Of a stretch of DNA of 52,759 bases, positions 11,028 through 23,500 are shown piece after piece. Every line of letters starts with the position of its first letter. Within the stretch, counting starts at the first letter, position 1. A model generated the notes under the pieces. That model was not told the origin of the DNA. It did not search any database and was given only the letters and a program-made list of their open reading frames with translations. The DNA comes from Ectocarpus siliculosus (Eukaryota; Sar; Phaeophyceae; Ectocarpales; Ectocarpaceae): positions 3,046,157 through 3,098,915 of the forward strand of contig FN649752.1 of the NCBI GenBank assembly GCA_000310025.1, given 5' to 3'. A program made the position numbers and the translations under genes.

Positions 11028-12513
11028 GAGAAACAGCTATTATGAGCGATGCTCAAACCATATTTTGTCTTGTCCCCGCCACTGAGCAAAAGGCTGAAAC
11101 ATACTTATATGCATAGGAATCAACATAGCGCCGGCCTCTCTGCTCAATTTCTTCGGTTGTGTTCAAAATCTGAGCCTCGGCTTCTTACGAACATACCACT
11201 TCTTGCTAGCGGACCGGCACGGCTGTATGACACGCAGCAGTGAAGCAGCCAGTCGCAGCGGATATACGGCGCGAGCCGCGAAAGCACCGGTACAAACAAG
11301 ATCGACAGAGCAGAGTGATGCTGGATGCCGCAAAAATTGCACACAAAACGTCTGCGGTGTTGGGAAGGAACCAAACGACCGAAGCGTATCTATCACTACT
11401 ACACTCGTCAACATTCTAAAATACTCAGGTTGAATGTTGATTGAGGTCAATATGTTATTGTGGAGTGTGTTAAATTAATTGTTGTGTTTGGTTTGTGGGA
11501 AGCGACATGGATCCACTAAACCATCTGATTTAAGATACGTGTAAGAACACATGTCCGGGATACACCTCTTGCGCATACCACAAGTACATTTGTGATCCTC
11601 ACTCAATTCCGATTCGGTGAATTCCAACGCAGCTGGACGGAGCAACGACTGCGACATTTAAGGTTGTCGTCTGCCACAGTCAAGGGTGTTGGAAGGGGAG
11701 GACAGAACGCGGACGATGGCCGTATCTATTGCACACCCACTGCTGCACCACTGCACTATGGGTCTCACAACGGACGCCTCTACAGCAGGGCATCAGGGCA
11801 AGAGATGGACATCATCGGCTCTCGAGACTCACATCTTCGATTTGCAGACCCGGTCGGGTAGGCAGAGACCAATCGCTCTTGGGCACTCCTGCCGCCACCG
11901 TCGCCGTGCTCATCGCGTCTGCTTCCCTTGGTGTGTGCTGGGTGCCTGGGGGTGTCCAAGTCCAAACGAACATCCCCCATCAACAAATCTCGCCGCATCA
12001 GGACGGACGGGGCAGGCGGGCAGGCGTTTTCTGCTGTGACTGTCAGAGGTGACGGTTTCACGCAATAATTTTGGCCGCCGACCGCCGACATTTCAGGCGG
12101 ACCGAGCCGGCTCTGTTATTTATACTGCTGTGTGGCGATACAAGTTACTGCCCTCCCGCTCTGCTTTGAAGGTTGGTGAGAAATATAGCCAGGGCAACTA
12201 GGTGGTAATAGAAGCCTTTGAGATGTCCCCCGCCGTGTAGAGTAGAGCAACCGCCGCGGGAGAGTTGACGGGAAATGGAGCACGTCAACAAACGAGCGGC
12301 AAGACAAAGTTTCATGTCTTCGAATGTACTATAATAATTGGTGCATGATCATCCCTCTGGAGAAACAATGCATTCAGGCCTCTCTGTGACGTGAGTTAAG
12401 GGAGTTGAAGCTTTTTCTTAACATTTGTTCCGCTCCTTCTCTTGTTACGGGCGTCTACGTGAAACACGCTCCGCAATACACTGCTGTAGGCGAGGCCGAC
12501 AAGTACTTCCACC
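11028..12513. other. Divergent intergenic region (ZMYND10 / coiled-coil gene)
   Basis: About 1.5 kb separates the ZMYND10 start codon (minus strand) from the next plus-strand start, so it probably holds both promoters. I recognise no specific factor site. A plus-strand open frame at 11686-11870 could be a 5' exon of the downstream gene (residues ..SSALETHIFDLQTRSG), but its junction phase was not established. Confidence 0.4.
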
Positions 12514-15500
12514 ATGGGCAGAATAACCCTGGCGATACCGACGGGTGGACCCTTGATGGCAAATTCAAACTCCGGTTGCTGTGGTGGAGGAGCCGATGGC
12601 GACCTAACGCCGTTGGGACAGCGGAGGAGCAGGCTACCTTTGCAACGCAAAGTAAAGCAGGTGCGAACGCGGAATGATTGTCGATGGTACAGCAGTATTT
12701 AGTTCAAAGACACATTATTAGTCTACACATGTGCACCGAACCATGCTTCAAAAAAAACTCTCGTCAGAGCGGTGTCGTGAATGGATGTTGGTGAAATCCC
12801 TGGTGACATACATGTACGATTCTCCGAATACTCTATGTTTCAACACACGTAGAACAAGTTCTTACTACGATGCCGCGGTATCTCCCATTTCACCTGAGGC
12901 ACTCGCTGCACATGTTGCCTTTTGTTGTCTCTCGAACGGTCGCCGCACCTGCCAACCAGCTTGAGAGGCCATGGAAGCATACCGATGCTGGAGCACAGGT
13001 CATCACCCCACACCATCCCACGTGGGCGTCATCTCAGCCAGTAAGCAAAGACGGACGGTATCCCGACGCGAGGCCGCGAACCAGCACTCCGGTGGCGCGA
13101 AAGAGTAGGGCAAGTGTTTGTGGGGTGATGATGCGTACTAGTGTTTCGGCCAAAAGTGTGAGGCCGACTGGTTGCGGAACGACGGCACGACCACGGCCGT
13201 CAACCGGATTGTCTCCGTCGTCGTCACGCCTACTGAGCCCCGCTTGGAGCACGTCGGAACCGGTGCTGTTGAGCACCACCCGTACTACAGATACTGCCGA
13301 ACCTGCCGTCGAACCGGGCATTGCCTTTATCCGTGGGTGTGGCTACAGCCTGGACCCCGGCAGACGTGGCGACAACGAGGGAGCTGTAGGAAACAAGCGC
13401 CCCGTGCAGATTTCCACCGATGCCACGCTGACCTCTGCTATCAGCTCCCCCTCCTTGTTAGCTGCGATGTCCGTTACGACAACGGGTCCCGCAGCGAGTA
13501 CAGAGGGTGATGGTGGAGATCCCGATGACAAGATCGTCGGTGCGCGACAAGTCGTCAGCACGCCCTCAGGCAGCAGCAACAAGAATGGCAACGATGACGA
13601 GGAGGATAGCAACAGCAAGAACAATCCGTCTGTGGAGTCAGCCCGTCACGTGAGCTCTGCTGATGCAGTGGCTCATGGTGCAGCCAGAAGAGCGGCGAAG
13701 CGGCCGAACTCCGCTGCCATTGCTCGGGCTTCCTCCTTAAACCCGCTCGCTCAAAGGGCAAAAACTGACGTTCGGCGACCCCGAACAGCGGGATGCAGCC
13801 GGGGACACGCGGTTGACCCCTACCTCCTGTCAGATGACAGCGCGGTGATTGGACGGAGCATCACATCGGTTTCGTTCCGGCCAGACCTAGAGAAGGAAGG
13901 GTGCGCGGCGGTGGCCAACTGGGAAAACGAGGGCTCGTCGATCGAATGCAGACCGTCCGTGTCCGTCACCCTACCCATGTTGGAGGACTGTAACGACACA
14001 CGAGATAGGAGGTAAATAGGGTGATTGAGAGACGGTGACCCATTGTTGGTTGATACTCCCCAGATGTTGTACGGCAGGGCGCTGGCGGTCACGAAGAGGA
14101 AGATAGATTTTTCTGCTCTTGATCGGATGGAACATCGTGGCAACTGCCATCAGACCTTGAGGTTTGGTATCCGGTTACCATGCTCTCTTGCATGCGTCTG
14201 TCAGAATAGTCTATCACAAACTTCCAGGACAAGAACGAAGGCGGAGTAACGCGTTTAACAGCTTCGCCCTGCATAAGCTACGCGATATGCAGCATTGACG
14301 ATTGACTTTGTTGTTGTTGTTATTGTTGTTGTTGTCCTTCACATGAAAAAAACGTTCCGATCTCTGCTCGCTACCTTCGGACATCCGAACTGGTCCACCT
14401 GATACTTACGGCGACTGAACTATTCGTGCAGGTTTAGCCCCGGTTCCGCTACAGAAACGTCGACCCGCGGAGAGCTCGGAGTAGACAGCAGGCCATCATG
14501 TTCGACGGTTAACTGTGGCCCGGAGGAATTCAATACCGCCCCGCGGGAGCGCCCGGGAGAGCCAAGAAGACTCGGCGTAGCCATTGCACAGAGCAAAGCA
14601 GGACTTGACAACAGAAAAAACGAGGCCCTTCGACATAGTGGGGAAAACTGCAGCAGTCGCGACCCATTGTTGGGAACGCACTCGCCCCACATCAGCGCCC
14701 TGGGGTACTTTATCGAGGAACCCAGGCCGCAAGCAGCGCCCTCGGCCTCCCCCGGCCTGCACGGAAGGGCGCTCTTCGGCAGCAACCACCGCCGCCCTCG
14801 ATCATCGCCCTCCAGGCCGCCGCTTCCGCCGCCGCCGGCCATAACGCCCGGCGAGCAGCCGTACGGCGACGCCCATCCGCTGTCCCCGACGAGCATGGGA
14901 AGCCCTCCCCGGAGACACCGCAACTCGAACTGGGGGGAGGAAGGGGCACGCCTAGCGGCGGAGGAGGCGGAGAACGCGCGCCAGACCATCCCTTTTGTCG
15001 TCTCGGGCACCTTGCTAGGGTGAGGGGGGGGGGGGCTCAGGGGATGAAGATGGTGCCGTTTAGTTGGTGGTAGATGTGGCGGACAAGGTCCAGGTTGACC
15101 TCGAGAATTGACTCAGCTCTAGTGGTGGTATCACGGGTTCAAAATGATAGCAGGCAGGTTACGTCGATATACTCATATCCCTACCGTAGAAGCAACCTCT
15201 TAAATACCTTGTCAGTCACCTCTCTATTGGGCGATATAGCACGGTACGCTCTACCTCGCAGCTTATTTACAGCACGGCTCATCTCTACCACGAAAATGTT
15301 GATGCCGTGCCCGAACTCGGCCGTAACAAGTAGGTTCAAGCACCTCCTTTCCACGTCCCGCAGCGCGAAGAAAAAGCAAATAGCAAACGCCGCTCGATCG
15401 ACCAATTGTAAGATCAATCTTCTCACGTCACCCCATCAGGTGGAAGCTCTCTACGCGGGAGCGGAAGAAATCCCTGGAGGACTCGCTCAAGGCATCCGAC

Positions 15501-17711
15501 TACTCCGAGCACCATCTGATCCCCGTCTACGGCTTCCGCAGCAACGACGACAAAGAGCAAGAGGACGACCCCGGCGGGACGGAAGGAGGCGGTCGCCGTG
15601 ACCGGACGATGGGCGTCGAAGAGCGACGAAAAGAGCTGCGCCGGGTGGAGGCGAGGGCCCTGGCCGCCGAGCGAGCGTCTATGGAACGCCGGTCGAGGGC
15701 GGAGGGCGGGGCGGGGGGCGCGGCGTTCGCCAGGGCCATGTCGAGGCGAGCGTTGGCTCGGGCTGAGTGGATACAGAAGGTGCGCATTGCCTTGTGTGCA
15801 TCGAATTGCATACAGCTCTCTGTCTCTGTCTCTGTCTCTGTCTCTGTCTCTGTCTCTGTCTCTGTCTCTGTCTCTGTCTCTGTCTCTGTCTCTGTCTCTG
15901 TCTCTGTCTCTGTCTCCCTCTCTGTCTGTCTCTCTCTCTGGTAAATGGGGGTCTGTCAGGACGGTAGTGAGTGGGAAAAAAGCACGGTCACAAAGGGTGA
16001 TTGCCGGGATACTTACCCGGTTTCACCGATGCAAAAGTCGAGCTCTTCTCTCGAAAGTAGAAGGTCAGGAAGTTGGTGTTAGGTGGGGCCTCGGGTGTGT
16101 TCTCGGCCTCGCGCGTGCTTCGGCGTGTGCAGCATGGCTGCCTGATCGCTTGCCGTGTGTTTGACCTGTGCACATTCAAGTCGTGGACGTCGAGGACGAT
16201 GTGTCACCGCCGGTTTCAGTCAGACTTCAGCGTAGCACTTGCGTTGGAACGGCGTTTCGGCTTGCTCAGGGCATGCCTAGCAGATGCCGAGATCTCTCGA
16301 TTGCCCACGACGTTCTCCCCCCTGTAACTGTTGTGACGTGTTGTTATACAGTCTCCACGACCGAACCCCTCGCGCACTACGATTGCAGAAACGGGCGCGT
16401 GGTGTTTTTCACTTCATCTAGAATACCCCTCGTCGATATATTAGACGGGGTTTCGGGCTTCGCTTTTCCAGGCACCGAACGTTGGAGATGTATGAAGTAT
16501 AATTCCAGAGGGCCACCTATCATATCCCATATGAAAACCTTGCCGTCCCAGCGGGTGTAGCTGTATCTGGTGCTGAGCTCATCGTAGATGGTCGCTAAAA
16601 GAGCGACGGCCTCCTCAGTTGAACAGCAGTCTCGAACATTTAAGTGCCGATACGCAATTCGATGTCCCTGGGATGGCGATATCCCTGGGTGACGCTTGGG
16701 ACGAATTGTGTCGGGGAAAATGGAATGTGAGGGGAGTGAGAAAGAAAACCAAATTTGCGAGCTCTTGAAAAGTCGAAGACAAGTGTATGGGTCGTGCTGT
16801 AGAACCCATTGTTAGAATATCCGTCGGGGTCTTCCGAGAACTAGTTCCCACCGTCTGTTGTCAGTCTCGGAGAGAGGAGGAGGTAGCCCATGAGCACGCG
16901 GACTCTGTTATCACGTACTTTGTGACAATGCTGTATGAGTGTATCATACTATGGTGTCGACTGCCCTTAACACTTTCCTGCCGCTGCTCGATATCCTGCA
17001 TGCTCATCTGCCGTCTACAGTAGTACTTGGCTACTCTGTATACGTGCCCACGGAAGCATCTCCGACACTCCCCGCCCGCTGAAAATTGTCCATGTCCTCC
17101 GTTCCTCCTGACCGTCTTCGTGCCCGTTCTTTCCTCAGATGGGCGACGTTCTCGACGTAAGAAAAGACAACGTGTGCCGCGGATCCTCGCCGGAAGTCCT
17201 TTGCGCCTACCGCAAGCGCGTGAGAAACCGGCTGAACGGCGAGCGCCTTCGACAGCGCAAGGCGAGGGGGCTCCCTTCAAGAAAGCCACCGCGCATCAGC
17301 GCCGTCACCTCCCGCGCAGACTTTCCCTCGGCCGCTGCCAAGAACAAAGCGCAACCAGCCGGCGGAGGAACGGCTACCGACGACAACGACAACGATCATG
17401 ATGCCAGCAACGAGCGGGGTGGTGGTGGTTGTCGTGGCGGCGGTGGTGGTGTCAGCCTGATACAAGATGAGCTCGGGCGAGAGCCGTACCTCATGCTCGT
17501 GAGGGCTAGGAGCAGATACTCTCTAGAACAAGAGCTATCTTCGCGTGGTGGGGGGAGCAACAAGAAATTCGTTGCCTCCACAAGTATTTGCGCCCGGTTT
17601 TGCTCGGATTGTGTCGGTGGTTGCAAGGGGACGTGCTCACCCGATGGCGCGAGGAGTAGTCGTTCTCGTAGCTGTAGCACCGGAATTGTCGCTGAAGGGC
17701 TGGCGGGGTGA
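12514..17711 (+). CDS. Unrecognised low-complexity / coiled-coil protein
   Basis: The model has exons 12514-12660, 12960-14011, 14432-15019, 15440-15779 and 17139-17711, all phase-compatible, giving 899 residues. The ATG at 12514 has good context (ACCATGG). The acceptor at 12960 is the least certain; the frame is open from an ATG at 12870. Exon 2 is Ser/Thr/Pro-rich with an acidic Asn stretch. Exon 3 is Pro-rich. Exon 4 looks conserved: WKLSTRERKKSLEDSLKASD, then HHLIPVYGF, then an Arg/Glu/Ala coiled coil ending RALARAEWIQK. Exon 5 starts with a basic helix (AYRKRVRNRLNGERLRQRKA) and ends in Gly/Asp-rich sequence. I do not recognise the family. Head-to-head arrangement with ZMYND10 only weakly suggests a flagellar role. 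Confidence 0.5.
14311..14400 (+). repeat. Short repeat shared with 46782-46860
   Basis: Both sites have a (TTG)n tract, then CTTCACAT, AAAACGTTCCG or AAAACCGTTCCG, CTCTGC and TACCTTC. The identity is partial and the class is unknown. It lies in the intron before exon 3 of the coiled-coil gene. Confidence 0.4.
15817..15942 (+). repeat. Hexanucleotide microsatellite (CTCTGT)n
   Basis: About 20 units, nearly perfect, directly downstream of the exon ending at 15779. It is a pyrimidine-rich intronic tract. It makes long spurious open frames of SVSVSV and CLCLCL type, which are not genes. Confidence 0.97.
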
Positions 17712-19044
17712 TTTGCGGCAAAGAAAGGCCGAATCACAACCTGTCACATGATGGCTCGCGGAGGACCAACTGGCATTTTCGAGAGGAAAAGCACCGCGAA
17801 AAAACATCTGCTATGAGGATGATGCCACAAGGGGCAGGAGAGGGGGCTGGCTTGTCCGCTACACCGCGCGGGATGTTGGCGGCGTGGGGATGTGGTATCG
17901 TGGTGTTCCCGCACGCATGTGCCCATTCTTGTTTGATGTCGAGTGTTTGGACTTGCGACGTATCGGCGGTGTTATCAAGTGTTGCGTCCCCAAAGCTGAA
18001 ATAAAAAACAATTTAGTCCATAACAAACAGCAGCGTGCATATTTGCTTGTCGGTGGCAAAGCAAAAATAGGGACATACCTTCCGTGCGTTCCGTCCCCAA
18101 AACCGAAAACAAGAAAATGTAGGTATCTTCAACTGACGCTATGAATTTATTGCCAATCTATCCTGGACTCTTCTCTATGGAGGATAGAGATGGATTCGTT
18201 GTGTCATGTTCAGAAGAAATAATAAATAAAGTGCAACACACACACATGATTTATTGCAATTCAATCGATGTCTCGACCTGACTGAGCTTCAACTTGACTA
18301 TATAGTGTTGTGGTGATGCACGTGCCAGCACCCGACACACAAACCTATGTTGTTCGGGAGTTTAGCCCCGATGTGAGCTTTGGGCTGCTGTGCTGAGTTC
18401 ATTCTTGCCTGGGAGGCACGCTAGGCAGTGGTGTACACAGGGCATCTCACGGCAAGAAGACTTACTTGAATGAGGTGTCATTCGGACGGTGTTTGCACCG
18501 GCCTCTGATTTGTTGGTTGAGGTGTGGTCGAGGGGCAGAGGTCAACGAGACTCGCTACCGCCACAGCCAGGCAGATATTTTCGGCGCTATTGTGGGGTTG
18601 AAGTGCTTTCTAGCCGTTGCAGATATGCTGTATGGACTGCGTGAAGTTGTTGCCGTTTTTCGCCGGACACTCCTCCGTCGGGGCCCGATGCGGTCTCGGA
18701 TGTTGCATATGGGCAAGACAAGCGAAAGGACGGGGAGGGAGTGCCGATTCTTCGCCAGAGCAGACGATGACATGGCCCTCGCGCACCCACCACATGTACA
18801 AGCCGTATAGTGTGCTCCATTCAAACCACAAAAAAAATCGCCCAACACAGTAGCAGGCAAGAGACAGCCAGCACACGTGCTGTATCCTGACTTTGCAAGA
18901 TATTATTTTATGTAGACTGGCAGGCTTAATCTTTGGCAGCCACCCCGTGGCGAGAAAAACGTCTCATGCTGGTGCAAGGGAGCACAGAAATACGTTGATC
19001 CAACACCTACCCGCCAAAACTTTGTTTGTACCTCTCCGGGGGGT
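17712..19044. other. Gene-poor segment with one dispersed repeat
   Basis: No exon is supported. The segment 18350-18540 is similar to 33125-33300: both carry GTTCGGGAGTTTA, then GATGTGAGC, GGGAGGCA, CATCTCACGG and AAGAAGACTT in the same order. The motif AATAATAAATAAAG near 18220 could serve as a poly(A) signal, but it is 500 bp beyond the nearest stop. Confidence 0.5.
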
Positions 19045-19577
19045 GGGGGCGTGTACTCATAGTCGTGCATGCCGTAGTCGTTTGACCATTGACCTCGCAT
19101 CCCTACAAAGTCGGGACGGAGCACGCCGGGTTCTCACCGGACCAGGCTCTCACATTACCAAGCGCGAAGCACCGTGAGGTATTCGGCGAGTCGCATGAAG
19201 GGTGCGCGCCATGCTGTAAAGGGTGTTCGGCATCTTGTGCTTGCTTCCTTGCATGCGGATGGCAGCGGCGTATGACTTAATTTATTTTCTGGTGCTTTCA
19301 TTTCCAGAGACAGCAATGAGCACTGTGTAACTGCCTCGAGGGTGCTTGGCTAACTTAACACAACGTGGTGCGACCATCCCCTTTGCGCGGAGTGAGGGTT
19401 CTCGACTCCGCACAACATAATCTACCCGACCACCATTCATTATGGTTACCGCAGAAAATAGACCAAGGGCAAAAAACCCCGGTAACCTAGTCGTCGAGCT
19501 CACGAAGTGATCGGCTTGTTATACAACGTCGTTGCCAAGCGACGAAAACCCAACCCCGATGGCAAACATCGGGGGGG
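19045..19577 (+). repeat. Repeat family R1, copy 2 (full length)
   Basis: A full-length copy from GTGTACTCATAGTCGTGCAT to GATGGCAAACATCGGGGGGG. It is bounded on both sides by G-runs. It has the GGTTACCG...CGGTAACC hairpin and the CGTCGTTGCC..GCGACG near-palindrome. Confidence 0.85.
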
Positions 19578-19774
19578 TACGAAGGCCCCATCCCCCCCCT
19601 CTCCCCCAACGCCATCCAATTTCATATATATGCAAGTCTATTAATCCTATATGCAAAGAGGGCACATTTCACGCACGGGGGTAGTACAATCCACGTTGCC
19701 CCTGGGGGAGCTTGCGTGTGGTACCGTCCGTCGCAGAGGAGAGAGAGAGAGAGAGCTTGGGGAGGTTTGTCACG

Positions 19775-20385
19775 ATGAGCACAGTCTCCGTGGGGAGGGG
19801 ATCCCTATCAACGACCCCCTTCGACAAGATGGCTTGGCTAAACCGCGTCTGCCGAGAGCGGCGTCGAAGTCCACGTCATCTACACCTTGCACCGCCAACG
19901 TACAAAGCGCTTGTTTTGCAGCCCTGAAAAGTGGATGTGGAAGCACTCCATGTCCCACCACGTAAAAGGGAAGAATGCCACTTCGTTGGCGCTGAACAAA
20001 ACAGATCCCAACACTGTGATGAGGTCCACAGATAGCTTTGACCTAGGCGAGGCTGAAAAGGCGGCGGTGGTGGGAAAGCTAAAGACCAATGGTACGGCTA
20101 TCAGAGCCCCCGTCACACGCCGAAACGTCTCACACCAGAAGAAAACGGCTGCAAAGCCCCCGTAGCACGCCGTAAGGTCTCGCCGAGGGCAGGGGGGGTT
20201 GGGAGTACAGACGAGTCAGTCTCAGACGAGTCGTCAGCGGAGAAGGGGACTGGGTTGAGGACGAGAGCTCCGAGTCAGAGGAGGGCTTGGAGGTGGAGAA
20301 GGCGGCGGACATGGAGAGAAATGAGGAGGAGGAGGAGGAGGAGGAGGAGGAGGAGGGGGTGGGCGGGAGGGGGGGAGGAGAGGGA
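19775..20385 (+). CDS. Possible hypothetical gene next to the assembly gap
   Basis: An ATG at 19775 opens about 50 codons (STTPFDKMAWLNRVCRERRR) ending at 19926. Overlapping in another frame, after a TTTTGCAG acceptor-like site at about 19921, a second stretch runs from EKWMWKHSMSHHVKGK to a stop at 20163-20165. An acidic Glu-rich frame (20287 onward) runs into the N gap. These could be exons of one protein or unrelated open frames; the minus strand is also open here with a Ser/Pro-rich frame. I recognise no family. Confidence 0.25.
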
Positions 20386-20540
20386 NNNNNNNNNNNNNNN
20401 NNNNNNNNNNNNNNNNNNNNNNNNNNNNNNNNNNNNNNNNNNNNNNNNNNNNNNNNNNNNNNNNNNNNNNNNNNNNNNNNNNNNNAGGAGGAGGAGGAGG
20501 AGGAGGAGGAGGAGGAGGGGGTGGGCGGGAGGGGGGAGGA
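20317..20540. repeat. GGA microsatellite interrupted by the gap
   Basis: (GGA)n followed by GGGGGTGGGCGGGAGGGGGG occurs on both sides of the N run, at about 20322-20385 and 20486-20545, with almost the same sequence. Confidence 0.9.
20386..20485. other. Assembly gap of 100 N
   Basis: Exactly 100 unknown bases, the conventional placeholder for a gap of unknown size. It sits inside a GGA repeat, which explains the failed assembly. Confidence 0.98.
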
Positions 20541-20589
20541 GGAGGGAGGGCGAAGGCGCTCGACGCGAAAGCGCTCGGAGAAACGGCGG

Positions 20590-23500
20590 TTTAGTCTTGT
20601 TGAGTGAGATGGAGGGGCTTGGGGGAGTGAATAAGTGCAACGCACGGCAAATTGCAATTATGGACGGGTGTTTTGCACGTGGTGAAGGTGATGCCACCGT
20701 CGCTGTAGGCTCATCGGCAGCCCCTCTCCGGTGTGTTGCCGGCATACAGTAGTAAGCTTGGATTGATGACGTTTCGACCCATTGTGTTTATGTTATGTCA
20801 TGTGTCCTTTGGTTCTGGTGTGTGGTTTGTTTGTGTTATTTCGCGACATTCGCCCAAGGTCAAATGTCTCGGACTTGTCGCCGACGCATTGAGAAGTTCG
20901 GAGTTACTTGTAGCTTGGGGGTTTGTCCCCAAGTACTAGCCGTAGTACTTAAAAAAATTGAACACCAACTACTACTACTGTATTATTGCAGATGAAGTAG
21001 GTTTCACAGCCCATTACAGCTATTGTACGAAGTACTTGGCAATCTCCTTCCGGCGCCGGATGTACACACCATCAATTAGGTCAAACTCCTCAAGCAACCT
21101 ACTACCTGGTAACTAGGTATGCAATGCAATGGAGAGGGAGGAAGCCAAAAACAAAGCACGTACAAAAAAAATGTACCACGAAAAAAAAGAAAACTCTAAC
21201 ATTCGCAGGGGCGGGGGCGTTCTCAACCAGCGAAAGCAAAAATAGAGTTACTTGCTCCCACGGTGACTACAGACAAAGAACAGCAACAATAGCCTAGGGA
21301 AAGCTAGCATCCGTTACTGCTGACGATGCCAAATAAATGTTGTGGGATTACACGCACGCGTACCGATCGCTGAAGACCCTGCATGATGAAGACTCACTTG
21401 TTTAGAATACCAATCTCTTGGAACAGCAGTGCTTGCTGTTGCTTTGCTCTCAAAGGTAGACTGAGCACAGAGGGGGAGGACATGTTCCCTCAAGAAGGGG
21501 CCACAAAGAAAGATCATGTCCCCTGTTTTATCCTTCCATCGGGAGTTACATCTCCCGCAGTTTCCTTTGGGAATTACTCCGCAACGAGGATACCGTTGAC
21601 ACTTGCACTGGCTACACAATTCAAATCCCAATGGGGGGGGGGGGTGCCGGATTTGTTTTTTTGTCCGCCCTTCCTTGCTGGTGGAAATCTGCAGATCTTG
21701 GCTTCCGCAAATGTCAGGCAACTGACTTTTGAGCTACTGTACGTACGCCTAAGCCCTAAGCCTCGACCAAAGCCTCAACCGTGGGTTCACTGGCACAGAG
21801 GCCCGCCCCCCCTGTTCTCTCTACAGAATGCTCTGCTGCTGGGCGACCTTCTACCCACGACGCAGTCATCATGTCGTCCCCTGCTGTTCCTGCTGCACCA
21901 TCAGCTAGCGTGGGCCAGCAGGTAGGCAGCCCCTTTCTGAAGAACAGTAACGAGATTTACATTCGCCTACACCGACTGCAGTGGTATGCTCTGCTGCAGG
22001 CTGCATTTAAGTGGTGGGATAATCCTGGTTGCCATTACGTACAGCAGGTGGCATTGTACATCGACAGTCAAGTCTACACCGATGATGCAATAATTCCTCC
22101 GCAAAACCAAAGGAGTGCTCTTGTGTGCTCTCTGCCCCGCACCCACCACTCAACTACGCCCACTCTGCTGGCATTCTTGTGTGTGTGGGGTTCTGCCGGT
22201 CCCTAGGGCTCGGCCATGTCTGCTGGAGCAGCAGCCGGTGGTGGAACACCAGTTCGCTCCCAGAGAGAGGTGAGGTATCTCCAGTACTGAGGATGGCGGA
22301 TTTCGGATGTTCGAGGACATTTCTGCAGAGCGTTCGTTGCAGCTCGTCCTGCACCCCCATCCCCGTATTGGAAGCCTCTCGGTAACCTCCTGAGAGTTGG
22401 GCTGTGCTTGTCATACATAGCGGGTACCGGAATGCAGCGGTAGTTGCCCTGCATTAACAACTCTCACCTCCACGGCTCTCACCTCCACGGCTCCACACCA
22501 GTGCACCGCGGGATGGCAGAATTCCTCTGTGGCCGTATATTCACGTCATGTACGTGCGATAGTACCCCATAAGCCGGATGGTGATAGGATGGAGAAAAGC
22601 AGGAAGCATATTGCCAACATACCTTGCTTTTGCAGGTCAGATCGATAGACAGGGATGTCTTAGAGTATCCCCGTCGGCATTCCCCGACCCCGAGTCAGCA
22701 GCGGCAAAATCTGAGACACTGCTGTGCATAGACTACATCATCAGCCCCGCGGGCCTTCTTTTTTTGTTTTATTGTTTTCTTCCGAATTGCATTTATTAAT
22801 ATTTTCTACCGCCCGAGGGAAGAGAGAGATACCAAACTGGCAGAGAGCACGTTTCCCGCAGACACGTCTTTGCGGCCTTTCTATCGTGCCTTTGCCTCTC
22901 TCCCAATAAAGACTGTCTCTCTCTTCCCTCCAAACAGCAACTGAGGGTGCTCTCTCCTGCGGTGGAGGGAACCAATCTTACTGCACACAGTAGTCTCAGA
23001 TGACCAAGTCCCTAAAATGGTACCCTACCATTTTCTTCGCCAACATCGAGGTCATCATGACACTACTCGTGCAGTGGGATTAGCTCCTGTTACTGCCTAC
23101 CTACCGCACACAGTGCTTTCCCCCGATTGCCTCCCGACTCGCTATGTCATACCGAACGGGACACCCCTTGCGAGTCCTCTACTGTGGGTGGCTCCTACAC
23201 ATTCCTCTGAATTCATCTTCCCGTCCTTCGGGATACTCGTTCCAATGTGTTGCCCCCAACAGCCATATACAGCAAATTCCCAAATCCTTAGCTAAATGGT
23301 GCAGCGCGCGTTAGTTTCTGGGATTCACCCCTATTTCGTAACTATTTGCCTCGAAGCTCCGCGGGCTTGGGCATACTTCAGAACTTGCACTGCACAACCT
23401 TTAACTACAACCTTTAACTACAGTAAGACAGGATGTTAACGGCGCGTCATCGGGCAACGTTGCACAACATGACAACGACTCCACTTACTGTCAGCTCCAG

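Noticed and set aside
14420-15010. Minus-strand frame of 196 codons
   Set aside because: The plus strand of the same segment joins its neighbours at both ends with matching splice phase, so the minus frame is taken as a shadow.
15800-15967. Repetitive protein frames of SVSV and CLCL type
   Set aside because: They are translations of the CTCTGT microsatellite in an intron.
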